From Parvibaculaceae bacterium (GTDB lineage Bacteria > Pseudomonadota > Alphaproteobacteria > Parvibaculales > Parvibaculaceae): a stretch of 64,000 bases of DNA. Below the pieces are notes generated by a model that saw nothing but the letters and a program-made list of their open reading frames with translations, had not been told where the DNA came from and searched no databases. How positions within the stretch are numbered: position 1 is the stretch's first letter; each line of letters opens with the position of its first letter. The stretch spans positions 992,001 through 1,056,000 of the forward strand of contig JAHBYJ010000001.1 of NCBI GenBank assembly GCA_019636015.1. Direction: 5' to 3'. The translations under genes and the position numbers were made by a program. Positions 36,576 through 46,438 of the stretch are shown here, piece by piece.

Positions 36576-37781
36576 ATGACAGATTGTTTCATCTACGACA
36601 CCGTGCGCACGCCGCGCGGCAAGGGCAAGAAGGACGGCGCGCTGCACGAAGTGACCGCGCTCGAACTTTCCACCCAGACGCTGAAGGCGATCCGCGACCG
36701 CAATGGCCTCGACACCTCGAAGGTCGATGATGTGGTGCTCGGCTGCGTCGACCCGGTCGGCGAGCAGGGCGGCGACATCGCCCGTATCGCGGTGCTGAAC
36801 GCCGATTACGCGCAGACGACGGCTGGCGTGCAGATCAACCGCTTCTGCGCCTCCGGCCTCGAAGCGACCAACATGGCGGCCGCCAAGGTCATGTCCGGCG
36901 AAGCCGACATGACGATCGGCGGCGGCGTCGAGTCCATGTCGCGTGTCGGCATGGGCGCGAGCGGAGGCTCCTGGTCGTCCGACCCGAACATCGCCTTCAA
37001 GTCCTACTTCACGCCGCAGGGCATTGGCGCCGATCTCATCTGCTCCAAATACGGCTTCACCCGCACGGATGTCGATGCCTATGCCGTCGAAAGCCAGAAG
37101 CGCGCGAAGAACGCCTGGGACAAGGGCTATTTTGCGAAGTCGGTAATCCCGGTGAAGGACATCAACGGCCTCACCATTCTCGATCATGACGAGCATATGC
37201 GCCCCGACGCGACCATGCAGTCGCTCGCCGCGCTCCAGCCGTCCTTCGCTTCGCTCGGCGAATTCGCCTTCGATGGCGTCGCGCTCGACCGCTATCCGGA
37301 AGTGGAGGAGATCAACCACGTCCATCATGCCGGCAATTCGTCGGGCATCGTGGATGGCGCGTCCGCCGTCCTGCTCGGCAATCTCGAAACCGGCAAGGCG
37401 ATGGGCCTGAAGCCCCGTGCGCGCATCCGCGCCATGGCCTCCATCGGCTCCGAGCCCTGCATCATGCTGACGGGTCCTGCCGATGTCTCGCGCAAGGCGC
37501 TCGCCAAGGCGGGCATGAAGCCGGAAGACATCGACCTCTACGAGCTGAACGAAGCCTTCGCTTCCGTCGTGCTGCGCATGATGCAGGCGCTCGACATCTC
37601 GCATGACAAGATGAACGTCAATGGCGGCGCCATCGCGATGGGCCATCCGCTCGGCGCGACCGGCGGCATGATCCTCGGCACCGTGCTCGACGAGCTCGAG
37701 CGGCGCGATCTCAACACCGCGCTCGTCACGCTCTGCGTTGGCGCGGGCATGGGCACCGCCACCATCATCGAACGCGTGTGA
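36576..37781 (+). CDS. Acetyl-CoA C-acyltransferase (thiolase)
   Basis: 401 residues. The acylated Cys91 lies in NRFCASGLE, the active His in [15 protein letters not shown] and the second Cys in [10 protein letters not shown]. It carries out the thiolytic cleavage of 3-ketoacyl-CoA that ends each beta-oxidation round. Ribosome site AGGGAGAC precedes the ATG. As it lies directly before a FadB-like protein, the two probably form the FadAB-type complex; the broad-specificity FadA/FadI role is more likely than acetoacetyl-CoA synthesis. Confidence 0.95.
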   Translation: MTDCFIYDTVRTPRGKGKKDGALHEVTALELSTQTLKAIRDRNGLDTSKVDDVVLGCVDPVGEQGGDIARIAVLNADYAQTTAGVQINRFCASGLEATNMAAAKVMSGEADMTIGGGVESMSRVGMGASGGSWSSDPNIAFKSYFTPQGIGADLICSKYGFTRTDVDAYAVESQKRAKNAWDKGYFAKSVIPVKDINGLTILDHDEHMRPDATMQSLAALQPSFASLGEFAFDGVALDRYPEVEEINHVHHAGNSSGIVDGASAVLLGNLETGKAMGLKPRARIRAMASIGSEPCIMLTGPADVSRKALAKAGMKPEDIDLYELNEAFASVVLRMMQALDISHDKMNVNGGAIAMGHPLGATGGMILGTVLDELERRDLNTALVTLCVGAGMGTATIIERV

Positions 37782-37790
37782 GGTAGAGAC

Positions 37791-40046
37791 ATGACCACTT
37801 ACGAAAACTTCAAGTTCGAGGTCGATGGCGACGGTATCGCCCTTGTCACCTGGGACATGCCGAACCGCACGATGAACGTGCTCTCGCAAAGCTCGATGGC
37901 CGACATGGCCTCGATCATCGAGAAGATCATGAGCGATGACGCGATCAAGGGCGCCATCCTCACCTCCGGCAAGGATGCCTTCTGTGCCGGCGCCGACCTC
38001 TCGATGATGGGCGGCCAGGCCGGTGGCGGCTCGGGCGGCGGCTCGGAAGAAGACCGCGTCCGCGCCATGTATGAGGGCAACCTCAAGTTCAACATGCTGC
38101 TGCGCAGCCTTGAAACCTGTGGCAAGCCAGTGGCGGCCGCGGTCAACGGCACCGCGCTTGGCGGCGGCCTCGAAGTCACGCTCGCCTGCCACTATCGCGT
38201 CGTCGGCAACAACCCGAAAACGCAGATCGGCCTGCCGGAAGCGAAGGTGGGTCTGCTCCCCGGCGGCGGCGGCACGCAGCGCCTGCCGCGTCTCATCGGC
38301 GCGCAGGCCGCCCTTCCGCTGATCCTGCAGGGCACATCGCTTTCGCCGGAAAAGGCCGTGAAGGCCGGCGTCTGCAATGCGATCGCCGAACCCGGTCAGG
38401 AAGTCGCCATGGCGCGCGCTTGGCTCAAGGAAGGTCTCGCCCAGCCGAAGGTCCCGCTCGGCAAGAAGGGTCCGGAAGTCCACGCCATCGCCATTCAGCC
38501 TTGGGACCGCGCGGGTTACAAGATCCCTGGCGGCGGCCCGCACGATCCGAAGGGCGGCTCCACCTTCACCATCGGCAATGCGACGCTGCACAAGACGACG
38601 CATGGCAACTTCCCGGCGCAGAAATACATCATGTCCTGCATCTATGAAGGACTGCAGGTGCCGATCGAGGCGGGGCTGCGCATCGAGACGCGCTACTTCA
38701 CAAAGCTGCTGATGGACCCGCGCTCCAAGGCGATGATCCGTTCGCTCTTCCTGTCCATGCAGGAGCTCGGCAAGGGCGCCCGCCGCCCGGCGGGCATCGC
38801 GCCCTTCCAGGTGAAGAAGCTCGGCATCCTCGGCGCCGGCATGATGGGCGCGGGCATTGCTTATGTGTCGGCACAGGCCGGCATGGAAGTCGTGCTGCTC
38901 GACACCGATCAGGCGAATGCGGAGAAGGGCAAGGCCTATTCCGAGAAGCTGTTGAAGAAGGCGCTTGAGCGCGGCAAGACCACGCAGGAAAAGGCCGACA
39001 AGCTCCTCGGTCTCATCAAGCCGACGACGAATTACGACGACCTCAAGGGCGCCGATCTCGTCATCGAGGCGGTCTTCGAAAACCGCGAGATCAAGGCGGA
39101 CGTGACGAAGAAGTCCGAGCCGCAGCTCGCCGAAGGCGGCATCTACGGTTCGAACACCTCCACCCTGCCGATCACCGGCCTCGCCGAAGCCTCGGCCAAG
39201 CCCGAAAACTTCATCGGCATCCATTTCTTCTCGCCCGTCGACAAGATGCAGCTTGTCGAAATCATCATGGGCAAGAAGACGAGCGACGAAACGCTCGCCA
39301 AGGCGATGGACTATGTGAAGCAGATCCGCAAGACGCCGATCGTGGTGAACGACAGCCGCGGCTTCTACACCTCGCGCTGCTTCGGCACCTATGTCGGCGA
39401 AGGCCTTGCCATGCTCGGCGAAGGCGTGCCGCCGGCCATGATCGAGAATGTCGGCCGCATGACCGGGATGCCCATGCCGCCGCTCGCGCTCAATGACGAA
39501 GTCTCGCTCGACCTCGCCTACAAGGTGCGTGAACAGACGAAGAAGGACCTCGGCGACAAATATGTCGGCTCGCCGGCGGACGATCTCGTCAGGAAGATGG
39601 TGGTGGACCTCGGCCGCGTCGGAAAGAAGGCGGGCAAGGGCTTCTACGATTATCCGGCAGACGGCAAGAAGAAGCTCTGGCCGGATCTCGCCGGCCTCAT
39701 CGGCAAATCCCAAAATCCCGATGACCTCGATGTGCAGGAGCTGAAAAACCGCTTCCTCTACATTCAGGCGCTGGAAGCGGCCCGCTGCTTCGAGGAAGGC
39801 GTGGTGACCGACGTGCGCGACGCGGATGTGGGCGCAATTCTCGGCTGGGGCTTCGCGCCTTGGGCCGGCGGGCCGCTCTCGCTGATCGACATGGTCGGCA
39901 CGGCAGCCTTCGTCGAGCAGTGCGACAAGCTCGCCCAGAAATACGGGCCGCGCTTCACGCCGAACAAGCTCCTGCGCGACATGGCCTCGAAGGGCGAAAC
40001 CTTCTACAGCCGCTTCGCACCGGGCAAGGAAAAGGCCGCCGCCTGA
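37791..40046 (+). CDS. FadB/FadJ-like multifunctional beta-oxidation enzyme
   Basis: 751 residues. The N-terminal enoyl-CoA hydratase half has GKDAFCAGADLS, GTALGGGLEV and GLPEAKVGLLPGGGGTQR, with the two catalytic Glu regions. A linker to about residue 330 follows, then 3-hydroxyacyl-CoA dehydrogenase with the NAD motif LGAGMMGAGIAY, the IHFFSPVDKMQLVEI His motif, and two C-terminal domains ending in GKGFYDY. It hydrates enoyl-CoA and oxidises the hydroxyacyl-CoA. It lies 9 nt after the thiolase and is the last gene of the operon. Confidence 0.96.
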   Translation: MTTYENFKFEVDGDGIALVTWDMPNRTMNVLSQSSMADMASIIEKIMSDDAIKGAILTSGKDAFCAGADLSMMGGQAGGGSGGGSEEDRVRAMYEGNLKFNMLLRSLETCGKPVAAAVNGTALGGGLEVTLACHYRVVGNNPKTQIGLPEAKVGLLPGGGGTQRLPRLIGAQAALPLILQGTSLSPEKAVKAGVCNAIAEPGQEVAMARAWLKEGLAQPKVPLGKKGPEVHAIAIQPWDRAGYKIPGGGPHDPKGGSTFTIGNATLHKTTHGNFPAQKYIMSCIYEGLQVPIEAGLRIETRYFTKLLMDPRSKAMIRSLFLSMQELGKGARRPAGIAPFQVKKLGILGAGMMGAGIAYVSAQAGMEVVLLDTDQANAEKGKAYSEKLLKKALERGKTTQEKADKLLGLIKPTTNYDDLKGADLVIEAVFENREIKADVTKKSEPQLAEGGIYGSNTSTLPITGLAEASAKPENFIGIHFFSPVDKMQLVEIIMGKKTSDETLAKAMDYVKQIRKTPIVVNDSRGFYTSRCFGTYVGEGLAMLGEGVPPAMIENVGRMTGMPMPPLALNDEVSLDLAYKVREQTKKDLGDKYVGSPADDLVRKMVVDLGRVGKKAGKGFYDYPADGKKKLWPDLAGLIGKSQNPDDLDVQELKNRFLYIQALEAARCFEEGVVTDVRDADVGAILGWGFAPWAGGPLSLIDMVGTAAFVEQCDKLAQKYGPRFTPNKLLRDMASKGETFYSRFAPGKEKAAA

Positions 40047-40068
40047 TCTTCGTCCGATTGAACAAGGG

Positions 40069-40105
40069 AAACGCCCCGCCTCCCCGGTGGGGCGTTTTCT
40101 TTTGG
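40069..40105 (+). terminator. Intrinsic terminator of the beta-oxidation operon
   Basis: AACGCCCCGCC and GGTGGGGCGTT form a GC-rich stem with a 5-nt loop, followed by TTTTCTTTT. It lies 22 nt after the FadB-like stop. Confidence 0.9.
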
Positions 40106-40114
40106 CGCTCGCAC

Positions 40115-40149
40115 AAAAGAAAACGCGGCTCCGGGGGGATGGAGCCGCG
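40115..40149 (-). terminator. Intrinsic terminator on the DUF1302 strand
   Basis: Read on the - strand, CGCGGCTCC / GGAGCCGCG is a perfect 9-bp stem followed by TTTTCTTTT. It faces the + strand terminator across only 10 bp and protects the two convergent units from each other. It lies 130 nt past the DUF1302 stop. Confidence 0.85.
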
Positions 40150-40246
40150 CCAAAGGGGGGTGAGAGATGCTGACTTTGGCTTTGAGCTCGCCAGATCGGG
40201 GGGATCGGGAGGCGGCCGCCTTGTCCGCTTGTTATCGTTATGCCGG

Positions 40247-40272
40247 CGGAGGCGGGACATCGCCCGCCTCCG
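40247..40272 (-). other. Strong hairpin just after the DUF1302 stop
   Basis: A 10-bp perfect stem (CGGAGGCGGG / CCCGCCTCCG) with a 6-nt loop lies 8 nt after the DUF1302 stop codon. It lacks a T-run, so it may protect the 3' end of the mRNA rather than terminate. Confidence 0.45.
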
Positions 40273-40279
40273 GTCTCGT

Positions 40280-42109
40280 TCAGAAGGCGTAGGACAGGCT
40301 CGCCGCGATGAAGTCGCGATCCTGTGTGTAGTTCTGGAATCGGTTACCGAAGGAGTTCGTGTAACTGATATTCGCAAGCCAGCTTCCCTGACGCGCGTTG
40401 ACGCCAAGCGTGACCGTCTTGCGGTCATCGAGGAAGCCGGGACCGATGGGGCCCGCAGCGGTGCCGAGATCGTGGCCCCACTGAATGGTCGGGCTCACCG
40501 TCCAGGGCGTATTGAACGCATTGTTGTAGTCCGCCACGGCGATCAGGCGATAACCATGGGAGAAGGTATCGGCCTTCACCAGCGGCTGCGCAGGATTGTA
40601 GAGGCCGCCCTGGACGATCGGATTCGGATGCGTGATTTCCGAACCGCGCCCGCCGCTCAGCACGGATGCTCTCGCATCGTCGATGCTGGGCAGGTACTGG
40701 AAGCCCCAGTTGGTGATGAAGGTGACGAGATCGGCATTGATTGCTTTCACGACATTCTCGGAGGGATTGAGAATCGTGATGGTCGAAAGCTGGCCGGTGA
40801 TCACCTTCTCGCGGAAATAGCCTTCGGGGAAGGCTCCGGGCGTCATGTCGTACGGAAGAGCCGCCACGGGGAGGCCCGTGCCGTTCTGCAGCCAGCGTGC
40901 GCCGAGGCTCTCGCCCGACGAAATCTGGAACGGCGTGTTCCAGGAATAGAGCGTTTCGCCGGCAAGCGTGGAGCCGAGTACCGTGGTTGCGAAGCTCGCG
41001 CCGACATACTTGATGTCCTCCGGATAGGCGTCCCGGTAGAACTGGGCCGGAAGGCCGCAGGAAGGCGCCGGTGCGCAAAGCGCGCCGTCGATCGCCGGCG
41101 GTGCGCCGTTGCTGTATTCGAGGATCGGCAGCTTGGAGTGATAGTTGACGAAATAGGCGGCGAGTTCCGTCCCGTCGTTGATCCAGTCCGCCCAATAACC
41201 GATCTTGGCGCCATACTGGCCCTGATCGTCGGCACGGTTGCCTTCCGCGCGGTAGATCGTGCCGGGTCCATCCGGATTGGGCTGCTCCGGCACCACGGTA
41301 TTCACATAGCGGCCGCCCGGTCCGAAGAGGTCGTTGCTGGAGAAGAACGTGCCTACGGCGTCGAATTCCGTCTCACGCCAATTGAAGGCGTAGAAGGCCT
41401 CGAAGCTCAGGCCCGCCGGGAGTGCGAAGTTCACATAGACGCTCTCTTCGGGAAGAAGCGCTTCTTTGAGTTCTGCGCCCGGCGTACGGATGGCTGCGAC
41501 GTCGAACGAATTGAACTGGTTCATGCCGCCTTGCAGGGCGAGGCTTTCGCCCCAGTTGATCACCTGCTTGCCGACGCGGAGAGTTGTCGGCACATTGCCG
41601 ATATCGAAATTCGTGAAGACGAAGGCGTCGAGAAGATTGATGCCGCGCGCCGAGTTGCGGGCATCGTCACCGCGCAGATTGTCGCGCAGCGGACGGACGC
41701 CATAGGCGGTGCTGTTCTGTCCGGCCTCATGATAGATGGCGTGGTCGTAATAGGCGCGCACGCGGGCAAAGGCGCCCCAGTTCTCCCAGCGCGCTTCGAA
41801 GTCGGAGACGACCTTCACAGGCGCGGACACGATGTCCCACTGGTCGAAATTGATGTTGCCATCGTCTGTATTGATGTTCGCCGACTGGCCGATCCCGTCC
41901 GGGCAGCCTCCATTCACCACAGCGATATACATGCAGTCCTGCTTTGACGCCCGCATCGTGGCGCCGACCGAGGCGATCGAGTCGATCGACAGCCTCACCT
42001 CGCCGAATCTGAAATCGGCGGCTGCTGCCGGCATCGCCGCAAATGCAGTCCCAAGCAATGCGCCGGCGGCCAATGCGGGCAGCCGTGCTCCTCCCAGTTT
42101 CAATGGCAT
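40280..42109 (-). CDS. DUF1302 outer-membrane protein
   Basis: 609 residues with a cleavable signal peptide ending AMPAAAADF. The mature part is rich in aromatic and polar alternating strands and ends in ASLSYAF, a C-terminal Phe typical of beta-barrel proteins recognised by Bam. Motifs such as NWGESLALQGGMNQFN and LRVGKQVINWG match the DUF1302 family. Relatives in other Proteobacteria occur near hydrophobic-compound catabolism genes, so uptake of such substrates is plausible but not proven. Start 42109 chosen because GGAG is 11 nt upstream; the upstream ATG 42157 lacks one. Confidence 0.9.
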   Translation of the reverse strand: MPLKLGGARLPALAAGALLGTAFAAMPAAAADFRFGEVRLSIDSIASVGATMRASKQDCMYIAVVNGGCPDGIGQSANINTDDGNINFDQWDIVSAPVKVVSDFEARWENWGAFARVRAYYDHAIYHEAGQNSTAYGVRPLRDNLRGDDARNSARGINLLDAFVFTNFDIGNVPTTLRVGKQVINWGESLALQGGMNQFNSFDVAAIRTPGAELKEALLPEESVYVNFALPAGLSFEAFYAFNWRETEFDAVGTFFSSNDLFGPGGRYVNTVVPEQPNPDGPGTIYRAEGNRADDQGQYGAKIGYWADWINDGTELAAYFVNYHSKLPILEYSNGAPPAIDGALCAPAPSCGLPAQFYRDAYPEDIKYVGASFATTVLGSTLAGETLYSWNTPFQISSGESLGARWLQNGTGLPVAALPYDMTPGAFPEGYFREKVITGQLSTITILNPSENVVKAINADLVTFITNWGFQYLPSIDDARASVLSGGRGSEITHPNPIVQGGLYNPAQPLVKADTFSHGYRLIAVADYNNAFNTPWTVSPTIQWGHDLGTAAGPIGPGFLDDRKTVTLGVNARQGSWLANISYTNSFGNRFQNYTQDRDFIAASLSYAF

Positions 42110-42765
42110 TGTCTTGCTTACTCCAGTTTTAAGTCCCTGCGGGACAACCCTCTCCATGCCGCGCCCATCCTCTTGCGGGATGGGGCACCGCGTTAGCTGC
42201 AGCCTGGGGGAGAGAAGGCGAACGCCGGTCCGGACCGATGGCTTGCGCCATCAGCAGATTCGGACGTCCGGCGACGGGAGGGCGCGGTGCTGCGCTTGTC
42301 CGCTCGGGAACCGAGATGAACGAATGCAGCCGGCCGGGCCCATGAAATCCTCCCCTCTGCCGGCCCTTCGCCCCTCCCTGGGCGGCGCGTCCTCTACGCG
42401 CTTCGCTCTCCCGAAGGATTGCGAATTGGCCGGTTTACCTAGTGCAGGGGTCACTTTCGGCAATCAAAATAGGTGAATCAAGACTAATCGATACAAACAT
42501 ATATATTTTCCAACTTATGTGTGAATAACCGTAAAGCTCGACGCGGTATTTGTCCTGGAATGTTGTCGATCGAGGACCGGTCTTCCGGGCCAGAACTAGA
42601 TACAAACTGCGTCTATACCGGCACTCCGGCGGTTTGCCCCTTGCGTCACCCGCTGCAGACCTTTGCCGCTGCTTTTGGCCTCAACGGAGCTGAAATCGAC
42701 AGGTTGGCGGAAAATGCTGGTTCTTTGTCATTTCAGCCAGACCGGGCCAAGCCTAGGCTGGCCTC
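42110..42765. other. 656-bp divergent intergenic region
   Basis: This is the longest gap in the window, between the DUF1302 and GlxA starts. Its middle (about 42465-42530) is strikingly AT-rich for this genome and probably holds the promoters of both genes. I see no convincing small gene: an open frame at 42521-42829 has no family resemblance and overlaps the GlxA start. Confidence 0.5.
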
Positions 42766-43845
42766 ATGTCCAGATTCGCCAGATCGCACACAGCATCGCC
42801 AGACACGCAGCCCCCGCGCCGCGTGCTGATGCTCGTTTATGAAGACGCCCAGATTCTCGATATCGCAGGCCCCGTTCAGCTTCTTTCCGCCGCCATCGAT
42901 GTTGCGGCAGGCGGTCCCGCCTATGCGGTCGAACTGGTCGCCGAGAGGCGAGGCCCTGTCGGCACCACAAGCGGCCTCTCGCTCACGGCGGACAAGTCCT
43001 TTGCGGACATCACGGAAGAAGACCTTTCTTCGGTCGATACGTTCATCGTTTCTGGCGGCAACGGCTCGCGTGTGGAGATGGAGAATGATGCCCTGCTGGA
43101 ATTCACGCGCAAGGTGGCAGCGCCCGCGCGCCGTGTCGTGTCCATCTGCACCGGTGCCGTCATCCTCGCCGCCGCCGGGCTTCTGGATGGCCGGCGGGCG
43201 GCAACGCATTGGGCTTATGCGCCGACAATGCGCAAGCGTTTCCCGAATGTCGCGGTCGACGACGACGCAATCTATGTGCGCGATGGCAAGTTCTGGACAA
43301 GCGCGGGCGTGACCGCCGGCATGGACCTCGCGCTTGCGCTGATCGAGGAAGATCTCGGTCGCGACATGGCGCTCACGCTGGCCCGCCACCACGTCATGTA
43401 TCTGATGCGCCCGGGCGGCCAGTCGCAATTTTCCGCGCAGCTCGCCGCCCAGCATGTGGGGAATGAGCGGCTCGGGCGCATCTGCGCTTACATCATCGAA
43501 AATCCCTGCGCCGATCTTTCCATTCCCGCGCTTGCCGCACTGGCGGCGATGAGCGAGCGCAGCTTTGCCCGTCATTTCGTTTCGGAAACCGGGTTCACCC
43601 CGGCGCAATTCGTCGAGCGTGCGCGACTGGACGAAGCATGCAGGCGGCTCGCCGGAGGCAACGCATCGCTCGATGCCGTCTCCGCGGATGCCGGCTTCGG
43701 CGCGGCCGAGCGCATGCGCCGCGCCTTCATCCGTCACCTGGGCGTAACGCCCGGCCGCTACCGCGAAAGATTCCGCACCTCCCGGCGCGACGCGCCGCTA
43801 CCTCAAGGGATTACAGGCAATGCGCATCTCCATTCTCATCTATGA
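42766..43845 (+). CDS. GlxA family regulator (DJ-1/PfpI domain plus AraC HTH)
   Basis: 359 residues. Residues ~20-200 form a class I glutamine-amidotransferase-like DJ-1/PfpI domain with the nucleophile Cys in SICTGAVILAAAGLLDGR. The C-terminal ~110 residues carry an AraC-type helix-turn-helix pair (LAALAAMSERSFARHFVSE) ending in LGVTPGRYRERF. GlxA-type regulators respond to small nitrogen compounds such as arginine or betaine derivatives. It heads a run of three PfpI-fold genes and overlaps the next by 26 nt. Confidence 0.93.
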   Translation: MSRFARSHTASPDTQPPRRVLMLVYEDAQILDIAGPVQLLSAAIDVAAGGPAYAVELVAERRGPVGTTSGLSLTADKSFADITEEDLSSVDTFIVSGGNGSRVEMENDALLEFTRKVAAPARRVVSICTGAVILAAAGLLDGRRAATHWAYAPTMRKRFPNVAVDDDAIYVRDGKFWTSAGVTAGMDLALALIEEDLGRDMALTLARHHVMYLMRPGGQSQFSAQLAAQHVGNERLGRICAYIIENPCADLSIPALAALAAMSERSFARHFVSETGFTPAQFVERARLDEACRRLAGGNASLDAVSADAGFGAAERMRRAFIRHLGVTPGRYRERFRTSRRDAPLPQGITGNAHLHSHL

Positions 43846-44500
43846 CGGCTTCACCATGCTGGACGCCGTGGGCGGCTATTCGGTTCTCGGCTGGCTGCCG
43901 GGCGCCGAGGTCGAGTTCGTCGCAGAGCGCAAGACCGTCATCGCGGACGACCTGCGCTCAGGTGGGCTCGCTGCATGGCGTGACTATTCCGAAGTCGAAA
44001 GCACCGACATTCTCTATGTGCCGGGCGGACCGGGTGGGCGGCCGCAGATGAAGAACGAGGCAACGCTCTCCTTCATCCGCCGCCTGCATGAGAGTTCGAC
44101 ATGGACCTTCGGCGTCTGCAATGGCGTCGAGGTCATGGCCGCAGCCGGTATCCTGAAGGGCAAGCGGGTGACCACGAATTATTATGCGCGGGAGTCCGTT
44201 GCCTCGCTCGGCGCGACCGTCGTGCCCGACCGGTACTGCCAGGACGGCAAGATCGTGACCACGGCCGGCGTCTCCGCCGGAATCGACGGCGCGCTTTATC
44301 TCGCGCGGCTCATTGCCGGTGAGGAGGTCGCGAAGATCATCCAGCTCGGCATCGAATATTATCCGCATCCGCCTTTCAGCTATGGCTCTGCCGACGATGC
44401 GCCCGCCCATATTCACGACGTCATTCGCGCGGCCGAGGGCGCATCGCTTGAGGCGTTGATGAACTCGAAGCAGCCCCGTTTCCTTCAACCCGCGCTCTGA
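43820..44500 (+). CDS. DJ-1/PfpI family protein
   Basis: 226-residue single-domain protein of the DJ-1/PfpI superfamily. The nucleophile Cys is in FGVCNGVEVMAAAGIL, and the N-terminal pattern SILIYDGFTMLDAVGGY matches the isonitrile-hydratase-like group. The ATG follows AAGGGA inside the end of the GlxA gene, so the overlap seems genuine. Probable hydratase, amidase or glyoxalase-type activity; substrate unknown. Confidence 0.9.
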   Translation: MRISILIYDGFTMLDAVGGYSVLGWLPGAEVEFVAERKTVIADDLRSGGLAAWRDYSEVESTDILYVPGGPGGRPQMKNEATLSFIRRLHESSTWTFGVCNGVEVMAAAGILKGKRVTTNYYARESVASLGATVVPDRYCQDGKIVTTAGVSAGIDGALYLARLIAGEEVAKIIQLGIEYYPHPPFSYGSADDAPAHIHDVIRAAEGASLEALMNSKQPRFLQPAL

Positions 44501-44508
44501 GGCTCGCT

Positions 44509-45129
44509 ATGACCCGCACACGCAATATCGGCATTCTGATTTTCGATGGCGTCGAGGAACTCGATTTCGTCGGCCCCTATGAAGTCTTCACCATGTCGAA
44601 CGAAGTATATGGCCATGAGGGCCGCGAGCGTCCGGACCGGGTGATCCTGATCTCGCAGACGGGCGGCCCCGTCACGGGCGCGAAAGGCATGACCGTCGAG
44701 GCGCATGCCTCGATCGCGGATGCCCCCGCGCTCGACATTCTGCTTGTGCCGGGCGGCATCGGCACGCGCCGCGAGGCGAAGAACGAGGTGCTGCTCCAGT
44801 GGATCGCAAAAGTGTCGGCAGGCTGTGAATGGGTGACGAGCGTCTGTACCGGTGCGCTGTTGCTCTGCATGGCAGGCCCTGCAAGAGAAAAGCGCGTCAC
44901 CACGCATTGGGGCTTCATCCCGACCTTGCGGGAAACGGGCGGCGCTGCTGTCGTGCTCGAAGAAGTGCGCTACGTGCGCGACGGCAATGTCGTCACCGCT
45001 GCGGGCGTGTCGGCCGGCATCGACATGGCGCTGTGGCTTGTCGGCCAGATGCAGGGCGAGGATCACGCCCGCAAGACGCAGCGCGCCATGCAATATGATC
45101 CTGCGCCGCCCTACGCCGCAGCCGTCTGA
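44509..45129 (+). CDS. DJ-1/PfpI family protein, isonitrile-hydratase-like
   Basis: 206 residues. IGILIFDGVEELDFVGPYEVF at the start and the nucleophile Cys in WVTSVCTGALLL place it in the DJ-1/PfpI superfamily near isonitrile hydratase. The context Glu after the first strand (VEELDF) would support catalysis. It lies 8 nt after its paralog (43820-44500), and both share the fold of the GlxA sensor domain, so the cluster probably arose by duplication. Confidence 0.9.
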   Translation: MTRTRNIGILIFDGVEELDFVGPYEVFTMSNEVYGHEGRERPDRVILISQTGGPVTGAKGMTVEAHASIADAPALDILLVPGGIGTRREAKNEVLLQWIAKVSAGCEWVTSVCTGALLLCMAGPAREKRVTTHWGFIPTLRETGGAAVVLEEVRYVRDGNVVTAAGVSAGIDMALWLVGQMQGEDHARKTQRAMQYDPAPPYAAAV

Positions 45130-45144
45130 ACTTCAGGCAGGCAA

Positions 45145-45169
45145 GGCGGGGCTGGCGCAAAGCCCCGCC
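45145..45169 (+). terminator. Candidate terminator after the PfpI cluster
   Basis: GGCGGGGCT and AGCCCCGCC form a perfect 9-bp stem with a 7-nt loop 15 nt past the stop. No T-run follows. Confidence 0.5.
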
Positions 45170-45213
45170 ATCCGGTCTAATTCCCTCAAAGAGAGAGATT
45201 CTCCGAGGGAACC

Positions 45214-46179
45214 ATGTCAGGCAGCAATCCGTTCGACCCGAAGCTTTTCACGACAGACGCCATTTCCGCCGAAACCAAAGGCATCAACGATTTCATCATC
45301 TCGGGCATGAAGGACATGCCCGAATGGTGGGAGATCGGCGTGCAGACCTTCCGCGACCAGCGCGCCCGGGGCGAGGGCGCCTTTCCGCTCGCGCCGAAAT
45401 CGCCGCGCGCCCGCGAGATCGAGATCGACGGCAAGGGCAATAAAGTGAAGCTCCGTATCCTCGCGCCGGAGGGGACCCCGAAAGGCGTCTATCTGCATAT
45501 TCATGGCGGCGGCTGGGTGCTCGGCGGCGCCGACCAGCAGGACCCGATGCTGGAGCGCATCGCGGACAACACGGGCTTTGCCTGTGTCAGCGTCGAATAC
45601 CGCCTCGCGCCGGAAAATCCCTATCCCGCGGGACCGGATGATTGCGAAGCGGCGGCAATCTGGCTTGCCAAGAACGCGAAGACCGAATTCGGCACCGAGC
45701 TTCTGGCGATCGGCGGCGAGTCCGCCGGCGGTCATCTCTCCGCCGTCACGCTGCTGCGCATGCGCGATCGGCACGGCTTCACGGGCTTCAAGGGCGCGAA
45801 CCTCGTCTTCGGTGCCTTCGACATGTCCATGACGCCGAGCCAGAAGGCCTTTGGCGACGAGCGGTTGATCCTGCGCACCATCGATATCGAGAAATTCGCA
45901 GAAGCTTTCCTGCCGCCGCATCTCGACCGCCGCGATCCCGACATCTCGCCGCTCTATGCGCGGCTCCACGACATGCCGCCCGCGCTTTTCACCATCGGCA
46001 CGCGCGATGCGCTGCTCGATGACTCGCTCTTCATGTATGGCCGCTGGATCGCCGCGGGCAACGAGGCGGAACTCGCCGTCTTCCCTGGTGGCGCCCACGG
46101 CTTCATCGCCTTTCCGGGCGCGCTCGCAGCGGCGGCCAACAAGCGGATGGACGATTTCCTGAAAGGGCTCGCTGCCTAG
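45214..46179 (+). CDS. HSL-family alpha/beta hydrolase
   Basis: 321 residues. The HSL oxyanion motif [11 protein letters not shown] is intact, with the nucleophile Ser in GGESAGGH, the acid Asp in GTRDALLDD, and the His in [10 protein letters not shown]. It is an esterase or lactonase for short-chain substrates. The ATG follows GAGGGA. It is separated from the PfpI genes by a hairpin and may be independently transcribed. The 3' end overlaps the convergent small gene by 4 nt. Confidence 0.92.
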   Translation: MSGSNPFDPKLFTTDAISAETKGINDFIISGMKDMPEWWEIGVQTFRDQRARGEGAFPLAPKSPRAREIEIDGKGNKVKLRILAPEGTPKGVYLHIHGGGWVLGGADQQDPMLERIADNTGFACVSVEYRLAPENPYPAGPDDCEAAAIWLAKNAKTEFGTELLAIGGESAGGHLSAVTLLRMRDRHGFTGFKGANLVFGAFDMSMTPSQKAFGDERLILRTIDIEKFAEAFLPPHLDRRDPDISPLYARLHDMPPALFTIGTRDALLDDSLFMYGRWIAAGNEAELAVFPGGAHGFIAFPGALAAAANKRMDDFLKGLAA

Positions 46180-46388
46180 GCCGCGCCGCGGCCCTTGGCG
46201 ACATAGGGCAGCACGAACATGTAGAGGCCTGTCACGAGCATCAGGAAGAGCGGCGGCAGGGGGGAATAGACCACCCACATGGGAGGTTCCCCCACGAGCC
46301 CCATCGCCACGAAATTGGCGATGACTGCCGCCGTGAAGACGATCGACAGCCAGCGATGCGCCTGACGAATCCCTTTGTTCCAGCTCAT
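46176..46388 (-). CDS. Small membrane protein, unknown
   Basis: 70 residues with two hydrophobic helices (about 13-32 and 40-62) flanked by basic residues. The ATG at 46388 follows GAGAGGAAA. It is downstream of the SRPBCC gene on the same strand, 50 nt away, and may share its transcript. No family recognised. Confidence 0.7.
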   Translation of the reverse strand: MSWNKGIRQAHRWLSIVFTAAVIANFVAMGLVGEPPMWVVYSPLPPLFLMLVTGLYMFVLPYVAKGRGAA

Positions 46389-46438
46389 TGGTGTTTCCTC
46401 TCTCATCATTCATGTTTCGCCGTCACTATGCCGGCGGC

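Noticed and set aside
35322..39713. A 1463-codon open frame on the - strand opposite the beta-oxidation operon
   Set aside because: It is antisense to four clearly recognisable enzyme genes and its His/Arg/Ala-rich translation is a typical shadow of GC-rich coding DNA.
42521..42829. A 102-codon open frame in the DUF1302-GlxA gap
   Set aside because: No family resemblance, no ribosome site, and it runs into the GlxA coding region in another frame.
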